64,000 bases of DNA, taken from assembly GCF_900095885.1 (NCBI RefSeq), contig NZ_LT615367.1, positions 372,001 through 436,000 of the forward strand. Reading direction: 5' to 3'. How positions within the stretch are numbered: position 1 is the first letter of the stretch; each line of letters begins with the position of its first letter. The stretch comes from Dickeya aquatica (GTDB lineage Bacteria; Pseudomonadota; Gammaproteobacteria; Enterobacterales; Enterobacteriaceae). The notes beneath the pieces are model-generated. The model saw nothing but the letters and a program-made list of their open reading frames with translations, did no database searches and was not told the origin of the DNA. Positions 29,000 through 40,979 of the stretch are shown here, in pieces. The position numbers and the translations under genes were made by a program.

Positions 29000-30369
29000 T
29001 TAACGTAATAACAGATAGATGCTCTCGTCACCACGGACGACATTGAGCGCTAATACCGAGGGTTTGGCTTCCAGGAGTTTGCGCAACTGGGTGATGTTTT
29101 CCACGCGCTCGCGGTTCACTCCGACAATGATGTCACCTTTTTGCAGACCAATTTTGGCCGCAGCACTGTCTTTGGTGACATTATCAATTGCGACACCTTT
29201 GCTGCCGTCTTTTAGCTGACCGTTATTGAGCGTGGCACCTTGCAACGCCGGAGACAGGCTATCTGCATTGGTGGTGACATTACTGCTGTTGTCCAGCACC
29301 ACCGCGACTTCCTGCTGTTTACCGTCACGCAACAGGCCTATCCGCACTGTTTTACCTGGAGCTGTGGTTCCTATCTTGGCGCGCAATTCGGCAAAACTGT
29401 TGATAGATTTACCGTCCAGTGAAATCAGCACATCACCGGCTTTGATACCGGCTTTTGCCGCGGCAGATTTAGGGATGACTTCACTGACAAACGCGCCACG
29501 CTGTGCATCAACTTTGAATGCCTTGGCGATTTCAGAGGTCATTTCGCTGCCTTTGATACCTAACAGGCCGCGTTTCACTTCACCGAACTCTACCAGTTGC
29601 TGTGTCAGGTTTTGCGCCATGTTGCTGGGAATGGCAAAACCGATACCGACATTACCCCCGCTAGGTGCCAGGATCGCGGTATTGATACCGATAAGCTCAC
29701 CGCGCAAGTTAACCAGTGCGCCGCCGGAGTTCCCCCGGTTGATAGACGCATCGGTCTGGATAAAGTTTTCCAGCCCTTCCAGGTTCAAACCACTGCGACC
29801 GAGTGCGGAAATAATCCCTGATGTTGCGGTCTGACCAAGGCCGAACGGGTTGCCGACGGCAACCGCGAAGTCACCTACGCGAAGCTGGTCAGAGTCCGCC
29901 ATCTTGATTTCAGTCAGGTTTTTCGCATCAGTCAGTTGCAACAACGCGATGTCAGTCTGCTCGTCTCGGCCAATCAGCTTGGCGTCGTACTCGCGGCCGT
30001 CATTCAATTGCACCTGAATTTTATCGGCGTTATTGACCACATGGTTGTTGGTCAGTACATAGCCTTTTTCAGCATTGATAATGACGCCCGAACCTAAGCC
30101 TTCAAACGGGCGGCTGTTCTGCTTTTCTGACGGTGTATTGGGGCCAAAAAAGAATTTGAACTCTTCAGGAATGCGCTGGCGCTGCACCTGTGTGCCTTCG
30201 ACGTGTACGCTCACTACCGCAGGCAACACTTTCTCCAGCATCGGTGCCAGGCTTGGCAGTGCCTGCCCTTCTACCACAGCAGGCAACGCGGCATTGGCCG
30301 GGGCAGCGAAGACAACGACAATCCTATACCGAGTGCCAGTGCGCTATATAACAACGATGTTTTTTTCAT
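29000..30369 (-). CDS. degQ: DegQ periplasmic protease, with a frameshift in the signal peptide
   Basis: DegQ is a periplasmic HtrA protease and chaperone. The continuous frame (29000 to about 30300) encodes the full mature protein: triad motifs TNNHV, TDIAL and RGNSGGA, and two PDZ domains. The expected start, ATG at 30369, opens MKKTSLLYSALALGIGLSLSS, a good signal peptide, but that frame reaches a TAG within 35 codons. The mature protein is read in another frame starting near APANAALPAVVEGQ. One base lost, or two gained, near 30295-30310, beside a run of four G (30300-30303), would explain this. Either it is a sequence error or export of DegQ is disrupted. Confidence 0.85.
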
Positions 30370-30524
30370 TGCTTGTTAACTCTCTCACGACCTGCCTAAG
30401 AATAAAACGATGATATATAAACTCAAACTTGTGTTGAAGAGTCAGACCGAGCGCAATGTGTAAAGTTCACTGATATTTCGTCAGCAGACTGTAACCGCCC
30501 GCAACAGCGTCTGTCTGGCAGACA

Positions 30525-30563
30525 CCACCTTGCGGGTCAGGCGGTTGTATCGCCGCAAGGTGG
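30525..30563 (-). terminator. Candidate terminator hairpin after zapG
   Basis: CCACCTTGCGG (30525-30535) pairs perfectly with CCGCAAGGTGG (30553-30563) about 18 bp beyond the zapG stop. The loop is long and no T-run follows, so strength is uncertain. Confidence 0.45.
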
Positions 30564-30580
30564 CTAGATATCAATGGCGG

Positions 30581-30985
30581 TTATTTACTGGTGGTTCTTG
30601 TCGCACGCAGCAGGCCGGAAGCACCATCGGAGTAGTCGCGTGGCGGCATATCAACCGGTGCCTGATCGTTATCCGATTCGGCTTCCGTTAAACGGTAGCG
30701 GAACGGATTATCCTGCATGGGGACGTCAGGCAGCAGGCTGTTAGAGCTTTTCGCCATATGCTGATAGAGCTGACGATAGTCGCGAGCCATTTTATCCAGC
30801 AACTCTGCACTGCTGGCAAAGTGGCTGACCAACTCCTGACGGTATTCTTCCAGTTCGGTTTTTTTCTTCTCCAGTTCGTTCTGCAAGGCCTGTTGCTGGC
30901 GTAGTTTGCGGTTGCCGAACCGCATGGCGACAGCCCCAATAATGATACCGATAGCAAATCCAATCAGCGCAGACTCCCAGGTCAT
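30581..30985 (-). CDS. zapG: ZapG (YhcB), membrane-anchored cell envelope and division protein
   Basis: ZapG/YhcB is an inner-membrane protein that links cell elongation and division and affects envelope precursor synthesis. The 134-residue product begins MTWESALIGFAIGIIIGAVAMRFGNRKLRQQQAL, one membrane helix followed by a long coiled coil (about residues 30-90), and ends with ARDYS-like PPRDYSDGASGLLR. AGGAG precedes the ATG. It is divergent from zapE and upstream of degQ, as in E. coli. Confidence 0.95.
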   Translation of the reverse strand: MTWESALIGFAIGIIIGAVAMRFGNRKLRQQQALQNELEKKKTELEEYRQELVSHFASSAELLDKMARDYRQLYQHMAKSSNSLLPDVPMQDNPFRYRLTEAESDNDQAPVDMPPRDYSDGASGLLRATRTTSK

Positions 30986-31197
30986 AAAACGACTCCTATT
31001 TTGACTTCGTTGTCCCGTAGGGTTTTTTCACTTAATAATAGCCACTATAACCGCTAACCTCGCCAGAGTGGAATCTTCGTATCGGGTATGACCAGATGGG
31101 CAGAGCGGTGTAAAGCGGTATCACTCACGATCGCGGGCTGAACCTGCGCCAACGCGCGATAAAATACAACGAAATTTTTCTCAGGGATTTTGGTGCT

Positions 31198-32325
31198 ATG
31201 CAGAGAACAACCCCCTTGGCGCTTTATCAGCAGGCTTTAGCGGCGCAAACCTACCAGCCAGATGAAGTACAACATCAAACGGTAATGCGGTTGAGTACGC
31301 TGCATCAGGCGTTGGTGGAACATGTGTGGGCGCGACCAGAAACACCCACCGGCTTGCTGCCAACATGGCGTAGCTGGTTTCGGCAAAAAGAAACAACACC
31401 CGCACCGGTGCAAGGGCTATACATGTGGGGCGGCGTGGGCCGGGGTAAAACCTGGCTGATGGACTTGTTTTTTCAAAGCCTGCCTTCTGAGCGTAAACTT
31501 CGGCTACATTTTCACCGCTTTATGCTGCGCGTGCATGAAGAGCTCAACCAGTTGCAGGGGCAGGAAAATCCGCTGGAGAAAGTCGCCGATGGTTTCAAGG
31601 CACAGACGGATATTCTGTGTTTCGATGAGTTTTTTGTCTCGGATATTACCGATGCGATGCTCTTGGCCGAGTTGTTGCGTGCATTGTTCTCACGCGGTAT
31701 TGCTCTGGTAGCGACCTCGAATATTCCACCGGATGAGCTGTACCGCAATGGCTTACAGCGCGCTCGCTTTCTGCCTGCAATTGCATTGATAAAGCAACAC
31801 TGTGATGTGCTCAATGTGGATGCGGGGATTGATTACCGGCTGCGGACGCTGACGCAAGCCCACCTCTATCTCACCCCGATAAGTGCGCAAACCGATGAGG
31901 AACTGCGCGTGATGTTCAGCCGCCTTTGCGGGCGAGAGGCCGGTGAGCCGGGGCCGATACTGGAAATCAATCATCGTCCGCTGACGACACGCTATGCCGC
32001 AGATGGGGTACTGGCGGTGGATTTCTCGACCTTGTGTGTTGATGCGCGCAGCCAGAATGACTATATCGTGCTCTCCCGGCTTTATCATACGGTGTTGCTG
32101 CACCATGTGCCGGTGATGCACGCTCAGGATGAAAATGCGGCGCGCCGTTTTCTGGCGCTGGTGGATGAGTTTTACGAACGTCGGGTCAAACTGGTGATAT
32201 CAGCACAAGCGGCCCTGTTTGAGATTTATCAGGGTGAGCGCCTGAAATTTGAATATCAGCGCTGTTTGTCGCGGTTGCAGGAGATGCAAAGCCAGGAATA
32301 TCTGAGCGAGCCGCATTTGCCATAA
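31198..32325 (+). CDS. zapE: ZapE (YhcM), AFG1-like ATPase of cell division
   Basis: ZapE is an AAA-type ATPase that affects Z-ring stability, especially under low oxygen, and is related to mitochondrial AFG1/LACE1. The 375-residue product has Walker A GGVGRGKTWLMD, Walker B ILCFDEFFVSDITDAM and the sensor segment ALVATSNIPPDELYRNGLQRARFLPAI. E. coli ZapE has 375 residues. It precedes the rplM-rpsI operon with about 296 bp between. Confidence 0.96.
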   Translation: MQRTTPLALYQQALAAQTYQPDEVQHQTVMRLSTLHQALVEHVWARPETPTGLLPTWRSWFRQKETTPAPVQGLYMWGGVGRGKTWLMDLFFQSLPSERKLRLHFHRFMLRVHEELNQLQGQENPLEKVADGFKAQTDILCFDEFFVSDITDAMLLAELLRALFSRGIALVATSNIPPDELYRNGLQRARFLPAIALIKQHCDVLNVDAGIDYRLRTLTQAHLYLTPISAQTDEELRVMFSRLCGREAGEPGPILEINHRPLTTRYAADGVLAVDFSTLCVDARSQNDYIVLSRLYHTVLLHHVPVMHAQDENAARRFLALVDEFYERRVKLVISAQAALFEIYQGERLKFEYQRCLSRLQEMQSQEYLSEPHLP

Positions 32326-32445
32326 AAAATCATCGGCCACCTGATGAAATGCTCAGCTGGCATGCGTCGAAATCCATCGCACAGGCAGCGTTGATATTTG
32401 TGTCGTTTAACAGAGAAAAAAGTCGACCTTTGACATCGACTTCTC

Positions 32446-32451
32446 TATAAT
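32446..32451 (+). promoter_or_regulatory. Probable -10 element of the rplM-rpsI promoter
   Basis: TATAAT followed by CCTGCGACCCC, a stable-RNA/ribosomal-protein-like discriminator region, lies about 170 bp before rplM. A TTGACA at 32430-32435 is too close (10-bp spacer) to be its -35; TCGACC at 32423-32428 is at 17 bp. The remaining leader up to 32621 may carry the L13 autoregulatory site known from E. coli; I could not draw its structure. Confidence 0.45.
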
Positions 32452-32600
32452 CCTGCGACCCCACGTTACAACAAAGTTTTTTTCCCGAAACTTTAATCGC
32501 GCTGGCAATAGCTATTCGAAGGGGTAGGTTTGCTGGACTAGATAGCCGTGTGAACCTCAACACTATTTATTGAAGCGTTTGTGTGTTCACCAACGTGTAA

Positions 32601-33458
<858 letters not shown>

Positions 33459-33492
33459 TTTCTGGCTGCCTGGCAGCGAAATCAATGCAGAA

Positions 33493-33522
33493 AAAACCGG
33501 TGCCTGTCACCGGTTTTTTTTT
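33493..33522 (+). terminator. Rho-independent terminator of rplM-rpsI
   Basis: AAAACCGGTG-CCTGT-CACCGGTTTT followed by a run of nine T in all. This is a textbook intrinsic terminator 34 bp after the rpsI stop. Confidence 0.92.
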
Positions 33523-33609
33523 ACCCACATTTCAGCATGAAAAAATGCGCTGTTATTACAGTGAGTTATTCATGAAAGTGTGCTTATCCCCCACAAAACA
33601 AACAGAATC

Positions 33610-33618
33610 TGGTACACT
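33610..33618 (+). promoter_or_regulatory. Candidate extended -10 promoter of sspAB
   Basis: TGG-TACACT at 33610-33618 fits an extended -10 element (TGnTAnnnT), about 155 bp before the sspA start. It is in a 314-bp gap (33459-33772) otherwise holding only the rpsI terminator and the sspA leader. A long open frame runs through this leader into sspA but does not look like protein. Confidence 0.4.
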
Positions 33619-33772
33619 ATCTGCCGGTTTTGTGCCTGCTTGCCAGCGAACGATTTCAACAGAACGACAGATGTCGTCCGGTTTCCTTAACACAGGGAAC
33701 CCAACGCGGCAGGGCCTGCAGGATCATATGATCGGTTATTCGCCGTATTTTTTCGATAACTTGGAGGTTTTC

Positions 33773-34414
33773 ATGGCTGTCGCTGCCAACAAACGTTCGG
33801 TGATGACGCTGTTTTCCGGTCCGTCCGACATCTTTAGCCATCAGGTCCGCATCGTGCTGGCCGAAAAAGGGGTGAGTGTCGAGATTGAACAGGTAGACAT
33901 GGATAATCTGCCGCAGGATCTTATTGACCTCAACCCTTACGGTTCTGTTCCTACACTGGTTGATCGTGAGCTCACGCTGTATGAATCTCGCATCATTATG
34001 GAGTACCTGGATGAGCGTTTTCCTCATCCCCCGCTGATGCCGGTTTATCCGGTAGCGCGTGGCAACAGCCGCCTGATGATGCACCGCATTGAGCAGGACT
34101 GGTATTCGCTGATGAAAACCATCGATCGTGGTAATGCGCAAGAGGCGGAAGCCGCGCGTAAGCAATTGCGTGAAGAGTTGCTGGCCATCGCCCCGGTTTT
34201 CAATGAAGCACCCTATTTCATGAGTGAAGAGTTCAGCCTGGTGGATTGCTATCTCGCTCCACTGTTGTGGCGTTTACCGCTGCTGGGCATTGAACTGAGT
34301 GGTTCAGGTGCCAAAGAGCTGAAAGCGTATATGACGCGGGTGTTTGAACGTGATGCTTTCCTCGCTTCTCTGACTGAGGCCGAGCGGGAAATTCGGTTAC
34401 AAGCCAGAGGGTAA
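33773..34414 (+). CDS. sspA: SspA, stringent starvation protein A
   Basis: SspA binds RNA polymerase and supports stationary-phase and acid-stress gene expression. It has a glutathione-S-transferase fold but no GST activity. The 213-residue product begins MAVAANKRSVMTLFSGPSDIFSHQVRIVLAEKGV and contains DERFPHPPLMPVYPVARG, the surface loop known from E. coli SspA to contact sigma-70. TTGGAGG lies at good spacing before ATG 33773, which decides the start. sspB follows after 4 bp. Confidence 0.97.
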   Translation: MAVAANKRSVMTLFSGPSDIFSHQVRIVLAEKGVSVEIEQVDMDNLPQDLIDLNPYGSVPTLVDRELTLYESRIIMEYLDERFPHPPLMPVYPVARGNSRLMMHRIEQDWYSLMKTIDRGNAQEAEAARKQLREELLAIAPVFNEAPYFMSEEFSLVDCYLAPLLWRLPLLGIELSGSGAKELKAYMTRVFERDAFLASLTEAEREIRLQARG

Positions 34415-34418
34415 TGAC

Positions 34419-34919
34419 ATGACGTTGTCTCAGCTCTCTGCGCGCCGTCCCTATTTATTGCGCGCATTTTATGACTGGCTGCTGGATAACCAACTGACGC
34501 CTCATCTGGTGGTTGATGTCACGGTTCCCGGTGTGCAGGTGCCAATGGAGTTTGCCCGTGATGGTCAGATAGTGCTGAACATTGCGCCGCGAGCGGTGGG
34601 TAACCTGGAACTGGCTGACGACTGCGTTCGTTTTAATGCACGTTTCGGCGGTGTTCCCCGTCAGGTATTTGTACCAATGGCTTCCGTCATGGCGATTTAT
34701 GCCAGAGAGAATGGTGCTGGCACCATGTTCGAGCCAGAGCCTGCTTATGAAGCGGTTGATGAGTTTGCTACTCAGGAACAAAGTGAAGAGGATGCAAAAC
34801 CGGCGCTGATGTCAGTGGTGGACAATGTATCATCCGCAGACACGCAGCAAGAGCAGCCTGATAACGAACCTCCTTCGCCGCCGAGAGGTGGCAGGCCATC
34901 GCTACGTGTTGTTAAATAA
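34419..34919 (+). CDS. sspB: SspB, adaptor of the ClpXP protease
   Basis: SspB tethers ssrA-tagged proteins and the RseA fragment to ClpXP. The 166-residue product has the substrate-binding domain (residues about 1-110, with RPYLLRAFYDWLLDNQLTPHLVVD and RFGGVPRQVFVPMASVMAIYARENG), a flexible linker, and the C-terminal ClpX-binding motif RGGRPSLRVVK. It is co-transcribed with sspA. Confidence 0.97.
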   Translation: MTLSQLSARRPYLLRAFYDWLLDNQLTPHLVVDVTVPGVQVPMEFARDGQIVLNIAPRAVGNLELADDCVRFNARFGGVPRQVFVPMASVMAIYARENGAGTMFEPEPAYEAVDEFATQEQSEEDAKPALMSVVDNVSSADTQQEQPDNEPPSPPRGGRPSLRVVK

Positions 34920-34955
34920 CGTTGTTAAATAGCGTGATTCAATAATCCGGATCAG

Positions 34956-34983
34956 AAAAGGCACATACCCGTGCCTTTTTTTA
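34956..34983 (+). terminator. Rho-independent terminator of sspAB
   Basis: AAAAGGCAC-ATACCC-GTGCCTTTTTTT: a 7-bp stem followed by T residues, just after sspB. Confidence 0.88.
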
Positions 34984-35030
34984 TGCGCTGGTGTTATGGC
35001 AGCCCCGGTTTTTCCTGACCTGCGTGGTCA

Positions 35031-35064
35031 ATAAAAAAGGCAAGGCCGTTACTGGCCTTGCCTT
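35031..35064 (-). terminator. Rho-independent terminator of gltBD
   Basis: AAGGCAAGGCC (35037-35047) pairs with GGCCTTGCCTT (35054-35064). On the minus strand the stem is followed by TTTTTTATT, giving a strong terminator after gltD. Confidence 0.9.
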
Positions 35065-35090
35065 TAGCGTTAAACCGCGGGGTCGCGGGT

Positions 35091-36518
<1,428 letters not shown>

Positions 36519-39500
36519 TTACTGCGCCTGAACCCGCAGCTCCGCTGCGGAACGACTACGATGACCCAACAACGCTTTCACATCACTTGATTTCGGCTTC
36601 ACCAGCGCGAACCGCGAGGCCCATACCGGCCAGTTAGCGAGAATTTCTTCACCGCGTTGTGAGCCGGTGTGCTGGACATGCTCGGTAATCAATCCACGCA
36701 GGTGCTCTTCGTGGATAGCCAGATTCTCGACATCCAGCACTTCCACCAGTTCAGGGTTGACACGCTTGCGGAATTCGCCGTCGTCATCCAGCACGTAGGC
36801 AAAGCCCCCGGTCATACCGGCACCAAAGTTCACGCCGGTGCGACCCAGAATACAGACGATACCGCCGGTCATGTATTCACAGCCGTTATCGCCGATGCCT
36901 TCCACCACGGTAATCGCCCCGGAGTTACGCACCGCGAAACGCTCGCCAGCACGGCCTGCGGCGAACAACTTGCCGCCGGTGGCCCCATACAGGCAGGTGT
37001 TACCGATGATGCTGGCCTCATGGCTGCGGAAAGCTGACCCGACCGGTGGGCGCACCGAAATGACGCCGCCTGCCATGCCTTTACCCACGTAGTCGTTGGC
37101 ATCCCCGGTGAGGGATAACTCAACGCCACCGGCATTCCACACGCCGAAGCTCTGGCCTGCCGTACCGGTAAAGTAGGCTTTGATAGGATCGCTCGCCAGG
37201 CCCTGATCGCCGTGTTTCGCCGCGATAGCACCAGAGAGCGTCGCGCCGACAGAACGGTCGGTGTTACGGATGTCAAAATAGAGCGCCTTGCTTTGTCTGG
37301 CGTCAACGTGTGCCTGAGCCTGCTCGACCAGCGCGGCATTGAGCAGCCCTTTGTCGAACGGCGGGTTGCTTTCTGTGCAATACAGCGCTTTACCCGGCTG
37401 TGGAGCCACGGTGTGCAGCAGCGGTGACAAATCCAGTTTGTTTTGTTTGGCGGTAATGCCATCAAGCTCGACCAGCAGATCGGTGCGGCCAATCAGGTCA
37501 ACCAGACGCGGCACGCCCAGCTCTGCCATCAGCTCACGGGTTTCGCGGGCGATGAAGGTGAAATAGTTCACCACACGCTCCGGCAGGCCGTGATAGTGAT
37601 CGCGACGCAGCTTGTCGTCCTGAGTCGCGACACCGGTGGCACAGTTGTTCAGGTGGCAAATACGCAGGTATTTACAGCCCAGCGCCACCATTGGCCCTGT
37701 ACCAAAGCCGAAGCTTTCGGCACCCAGAATCGCGGCTTTCACGATATCCGTACCGGTTTTCAGGCCGCCGTCAACTTGCAGACGAATTTTGTGACGCAGG
37801 CCGTTGGCCACCAACGCTTGCTGCGTTTCGACCAGGCCAAGCTCCCACGGGCAACCGGCGTATTTCACCGACGTCAGCGGGCTGGCACCGGTACCGCCGT
37901 CATAACCGGCGATAGTAATCAGGTCGGCATAGGCTTTTGCTACACCGGTAGCGATAGTCCCGACACCCGGCTCAGACACCAGTTTGACGGAGATCATCGC
38001 TTTCGGGTTGACCTGTTTCAGGTCGAAAATCAGCTGCGCCAAATCTTCTATCGAATAGATATCATGGTGCGGCGGGGGTGAAATCAGGGTAACACCCGGC
38101 ACGGAATAACGCAGACGTGCGATATACGGGGTAACTTTGTCACCCGGCAACTGGCCGCCTTCACCCGGTTTCGCCCCTTGTGCCACCTTAATTTGAATCA
38201 CATCGGCGTTGATGAGATAGGCCGGTGTCACACCGAAGCGGCCAGAAGCGACCTGCTTGATGCGCGAGACTTTATTGGTGCCGTAACGTGCCGGGTCTTC
38301 ACCGCCTTCGCCGGAGTTGGAGTAACCGCCGATGCTGTTCATGGCTTGCGCCAGCGATTCATGTGCTTCCGGGCTCAATGCCCCAATTGACATCGCGGCA
38401 GTGTCAAAACGCTTGAACAGTTCGTTTTCAGCCTCAACCTGATCAAGGGCAATGGCAGCGCCGTCCTTCGGCTTTATTGCCAGCAAGTCGCGCAGCATCG
38501 AAGCCGGGCGCTCATTGACCAGTTTGGCGTACTGCTGGTAGTCGCTGTACTCACCGCTTTGTACCGCGGTTTGCAGCGTTTTTACCACATCCGGGTTATA
38601 AGCATGGTACTCGCCGCCGTAGACGAACTTGAGCAGACCGCCTTGATCGAGTTTATGGCGTTTGAGCCATGCCCGTTTGGCCAGATTTTGCAGGTCTTGT
38701 TCGAAATCGCTGAAGTTAGCGCCGCTGATACGACTGACAACGCCCTGGAAGCAGCGCGAAGAGACATCCTGATGCAGGCCGACCGCTTCAAACAGTTTTG
38801 AACAGCGATAAGAGGCGATGGTAGAAATCCCCATCTTCGACATTATTTTGTACAGGCCTTTATTGATGCCGTTGCGATAGTTCTGCATCACGAGGCGATA
38901 CGGTTTTTCGATGGTGTGGCTATCCACCATCCGCGCCAGCGTTTCATAAGCCAGGTACGGGTAGACGGCGGTTGCACCAAAGCCCAGCAACACCGCGAAG
39001 TGGTGCGGGTCACGCGCGCTGGCGGTTTCAACGATGATGTTGGCATCGCAACGCAGGCTCTTTTCGACCAGGCGAGCCTGAATCGCCCCGACGGCCATCG
39101 GTGCCGGTACGGGCAGGCGGTCTTGTGCAATACCACGGTCGGTCAGCACCAGCAATACGGCACCGGCACGGACTTTGTACTCGGCTTCGTCACACAGTTT
39201 CTCGATGGTTTTTTGCAGCGAGTGTTGCTGTGGGTCGAAAGTGATGTCGATTTTTTCCGCGCGATAGTGCTCGGGATCCTGATTGATCAACTGAATGAAA
39301 TCGGAGTAGAGCAGGATCGGTGACTTAAAGCTCAGGCGGTGTGCCTGGCCTTCGGCTTCGCAAAACACGTTCATTTCACGGCCGATACAGGTCGCCAGTG
39401 ACATCACATGTGCTTCACGCAGCGGGTCGATAGGCGGGTTCGTCACCTGTGCGAACTGCTGGCGGAAATAGTCATAAATAATGCGCGGGCGGCTCGACAA

Positions 39501-40979
39501 CACGGCAAATGGCGTGTCGTCACCCATTGAGCCGGTCGCTTCCTGGCCATTTTCACCCAGCACACGCAGTATCTGATCCAGTTCTTCGAAACTGTAGCCA
39601 AATTGCTTTTGATAGGTTTCCAGCAGGCCATCGTCGAATTCACGGCTACCCACCTGATCATCCGGCAACTCCTCGAACGGCACCAGACGCTTAACGTTTT
39701 TCTCCATCCACTCTTTGTAGGGGTGGCGGCTTTTCAGGTCGTCATCGGTTTCGGTGGAGTGCAGTATGCGGCCGGTGCGGGTGTCGATAACCATCAGCTC
39801 GCCGGGGCCGACACGGCCTTTCTCTACCACTTCATCAGGCTGGTAATCCCAGATACCCACTTCGGAGGCACAGGTAATCAGCTTGTCTTTGGTGATGACA
39901 TAACGCGCCGGGCGCAGGCCGTTGCGGTCAAGGTTACAGGCGGCGTAGCGACCATCGGACAACACCAGACCGGCCGGGCCATCCCACGGCTCCATGTGCA
40001 TGGAGTTGAAGTCGAAGAAGGCACGCAGTTCCGGGTCCATGTTCGGGTTGTTCTGCCAGGCTGGCGGCACCAGCAGGCGCATGGCACGTACGATATCCAT
40101 TACCCCGGCCAGGAACAGTTCCAGCATGTTGTCCAGCGACATGGAGTCTGAACCGCTCTCATCGACGAACGGTGCGGCATCCAGCAAATCGGGAATCAGC
40201 GGGGTCTTGAATTTGTAGGCACGAGCGCGAGCCCACTGGCGGTTGCCGGTAATGGTGTTGATTTCACCGTTGTGCGCCAGATAGCGGAACGGCTGCGCCA
40301 GCCGCCAGCGCGGTACGGTATTGGTTGAAAAGCGTTGATGGAACAGACAGATAGCCGATTCCAGACGCAGATCCGCCAAATCCAGATAAAACCGCGGCAG
40401 GTCAGCGGGCATGCACAGACCTTTGTAGATATTCACCAGATTGGAGAGACTACATATATAGAAATCTTTATCCTGCACACGCTTTTCAATGCGGCGACGT
40501 GCCATAAACAGGCGGCGTTCCATATCGCGCGGACGCCAGCCTGCTGGCGCATTGACAAAAATCTGTTCGATGCGGGGCAGTGAAGAAAGCGCTATCTCAC
40601 CTAATACGTCCGGGTTGGTCGGCACTTCACGCCAGCCCAATACCGACAGGGTTTCATTTTGCAGTTCTTCTTCTACAATCTGGCGGGTTGCGCGGGCTTT
40701 CTCTTCATCTTCGCTGAGAAAAAGCATGCCTACCGCATAATTATTAGCCAGCCGCCAGCCATGCTCCTGGGCGACCAGGCGGAAGAAGCGGTCAGGTTTT
40801 TGCAGCAGCAGGCCACAGCCGTCACCCGTTTTGCCATCAGCAAGGATCGCACCACGGTGCTGCATACGCGCCAGGGCGTGGATCGCCGTGCGCACAACCT
40901 TATGGCTCGGTTCACCTTCTATATGGGCGATCAATCCGAAACCACAGTTGTCTCTTTCATGGGATGCATCGTACAACAT
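36519..40979 (-). CDS. gltB: GltB, glutamate synthase large subunit
   Basis: GltB carries the glutaminase and synthase sites of NADPH-GOGAT, joined by an ammonia tunnel. The 1486-residue product matches the E. coli length. Eleven residues precede the catalytic N-terminal cysteine C12 (MLYDASHERDNCGFG), which is exposed by self-processing. The FMN-binding synthase domain includes GEGGEDPARYGTNKVSRIKQVASGRFGV and the 3Fe-4S cysteine region CRHL-like CKYLRICHLNNCATGVATQD. A TGA two codons upstream fixes the start; GGGGAGG lies 13 bp before it. Confidence 0.98.
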   Translation of the reverse strand: MLYDASHERDNCGFGLIAHIEGEPSHKVVRTAIHALARMQHRGAILADGKTGDGCGLLLQKPDRFFRLVAQEHGWRLANNYAVGMLFLSEDEEKARATRQIVEEELQNETLSVLGWREVPTNPDVLGEIALSSLPRIEQIFVNAPAGWRPRDMERRLFMARRRIEKRVQDKDFYICSLSNLVNIYKGLCMPADLPRFYLDLADLRLESAICLFHQRFSTNTVPRWRLAQPFRYLAHNGEINTITGNRQWARARAYKFKTPLIPDLLDAAPFVDESGSDSMSLDNMLELFLAGVMDIVRAMRLLVPPAWQNNPNMDPELRAFFDFNSMHMEPWDGPAGLVLSDGRYAACNLDRNGLRPARYVITKDKLITCASEVGIWDYQPDEVVEKGRVGPGELMVIDTRTGRILHSTETDDDLKSRHPYKEWMEKNVKRLVPFEELPDDQVGSREFDDGLLETYQKQFGYSFEELDQILRVLGENGQEATGSMGDDTPFAVLSSRPRIIYDYFRQQFAQVTNPPIDPLREAHVMSLATCIGREMNVFCEAEGQAHRLSFKSPILLYSDFIQLINQDPEHYRAEKIDITFDPQQHSLQKTIEKLCDEAEYKVRAGAVLLVLTDRGIAQDRLPVPAPMAVGAIQARLVEKSLRCDANIIVETASARDPHHFAVLLGFGATAVYPYLAYETLARMVDSHTIEKPYRLVMQNYRNGINKGLYKIMSKMGISTIASYRCSKLFEAVGLHQDVSSRCFQGVVSRISGANFSDFEQDLQNLAKRAWLKRHKLDQGGLLKFVYGGEYHAYNPDVVKTLQTAVQSGEYSDYQQYAKLVNERPASMLRDLLAIKPKDGAAIALDQVEAENELFKRFDTAAMSIGALSPEAHESLAQAMNSIGGYSNSGEGGEDPARYGTNKVSRIKQVASGRFGVTPAYLINADVIQIKVAQGAKPGEGGQLPGDKVTPYIARLRYSVPGVTLISPPPHHDIYSIEDLAQLIFDLKQVNPKAMISVKLVSEPGVGTIATGVAKAYADLITIAGYDGGTGASPLTSVKYAGCPWELGLVETQQALVANGLRHKIRLQVDGGLKTGTDIVKAAILGAESFGFGTGPMVALGCKYLRICHLNNCATGVATQDDKLRRDHYHGLPERVVNYFTFIARETRELMAELGVPRLVDLIGRTDLLVELDGITAKQNKLDLSPLLHTVAPQPGKALYCTESNPPFDKGLLNAALVEQAQAHVDARQSKALYFDIRNTDRSVGATLSGAIAAKHGDQGLASDPIKAYFTGTAGQSFGVWNAGGVELSLTGDANDYVGKGMAGGVISVRPPVGSAFRSHEASIIGNTCLYGATGGKLFAAGRAGERFAVRNSGAITVVEGIGDNGCEYMTGGIVCILGRTGVNFGAGMTGGFAYVLDDDGEFRKRVNPELVEVLDVENLAIHEEHLRGLITEHVQHTGSQRGEEILANWPVWASRFALVKPKSSDVKALLGHRSRSAAELRVQAQ

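Noticed and set aside
32430..32451. TTGACA and TATAAT upstream of rplM as a promoter pair
   Set aside because: The spacer is only 10 bases; the -10 is kept but this -35 is not its partner.
33485..33772. N-terminal extension of sspA by 96 codons
   Set aside because: The extension runs through the rpsI terminator and the sspA promoter; SspA has a clear ribosome site and the conserved start at 33773.
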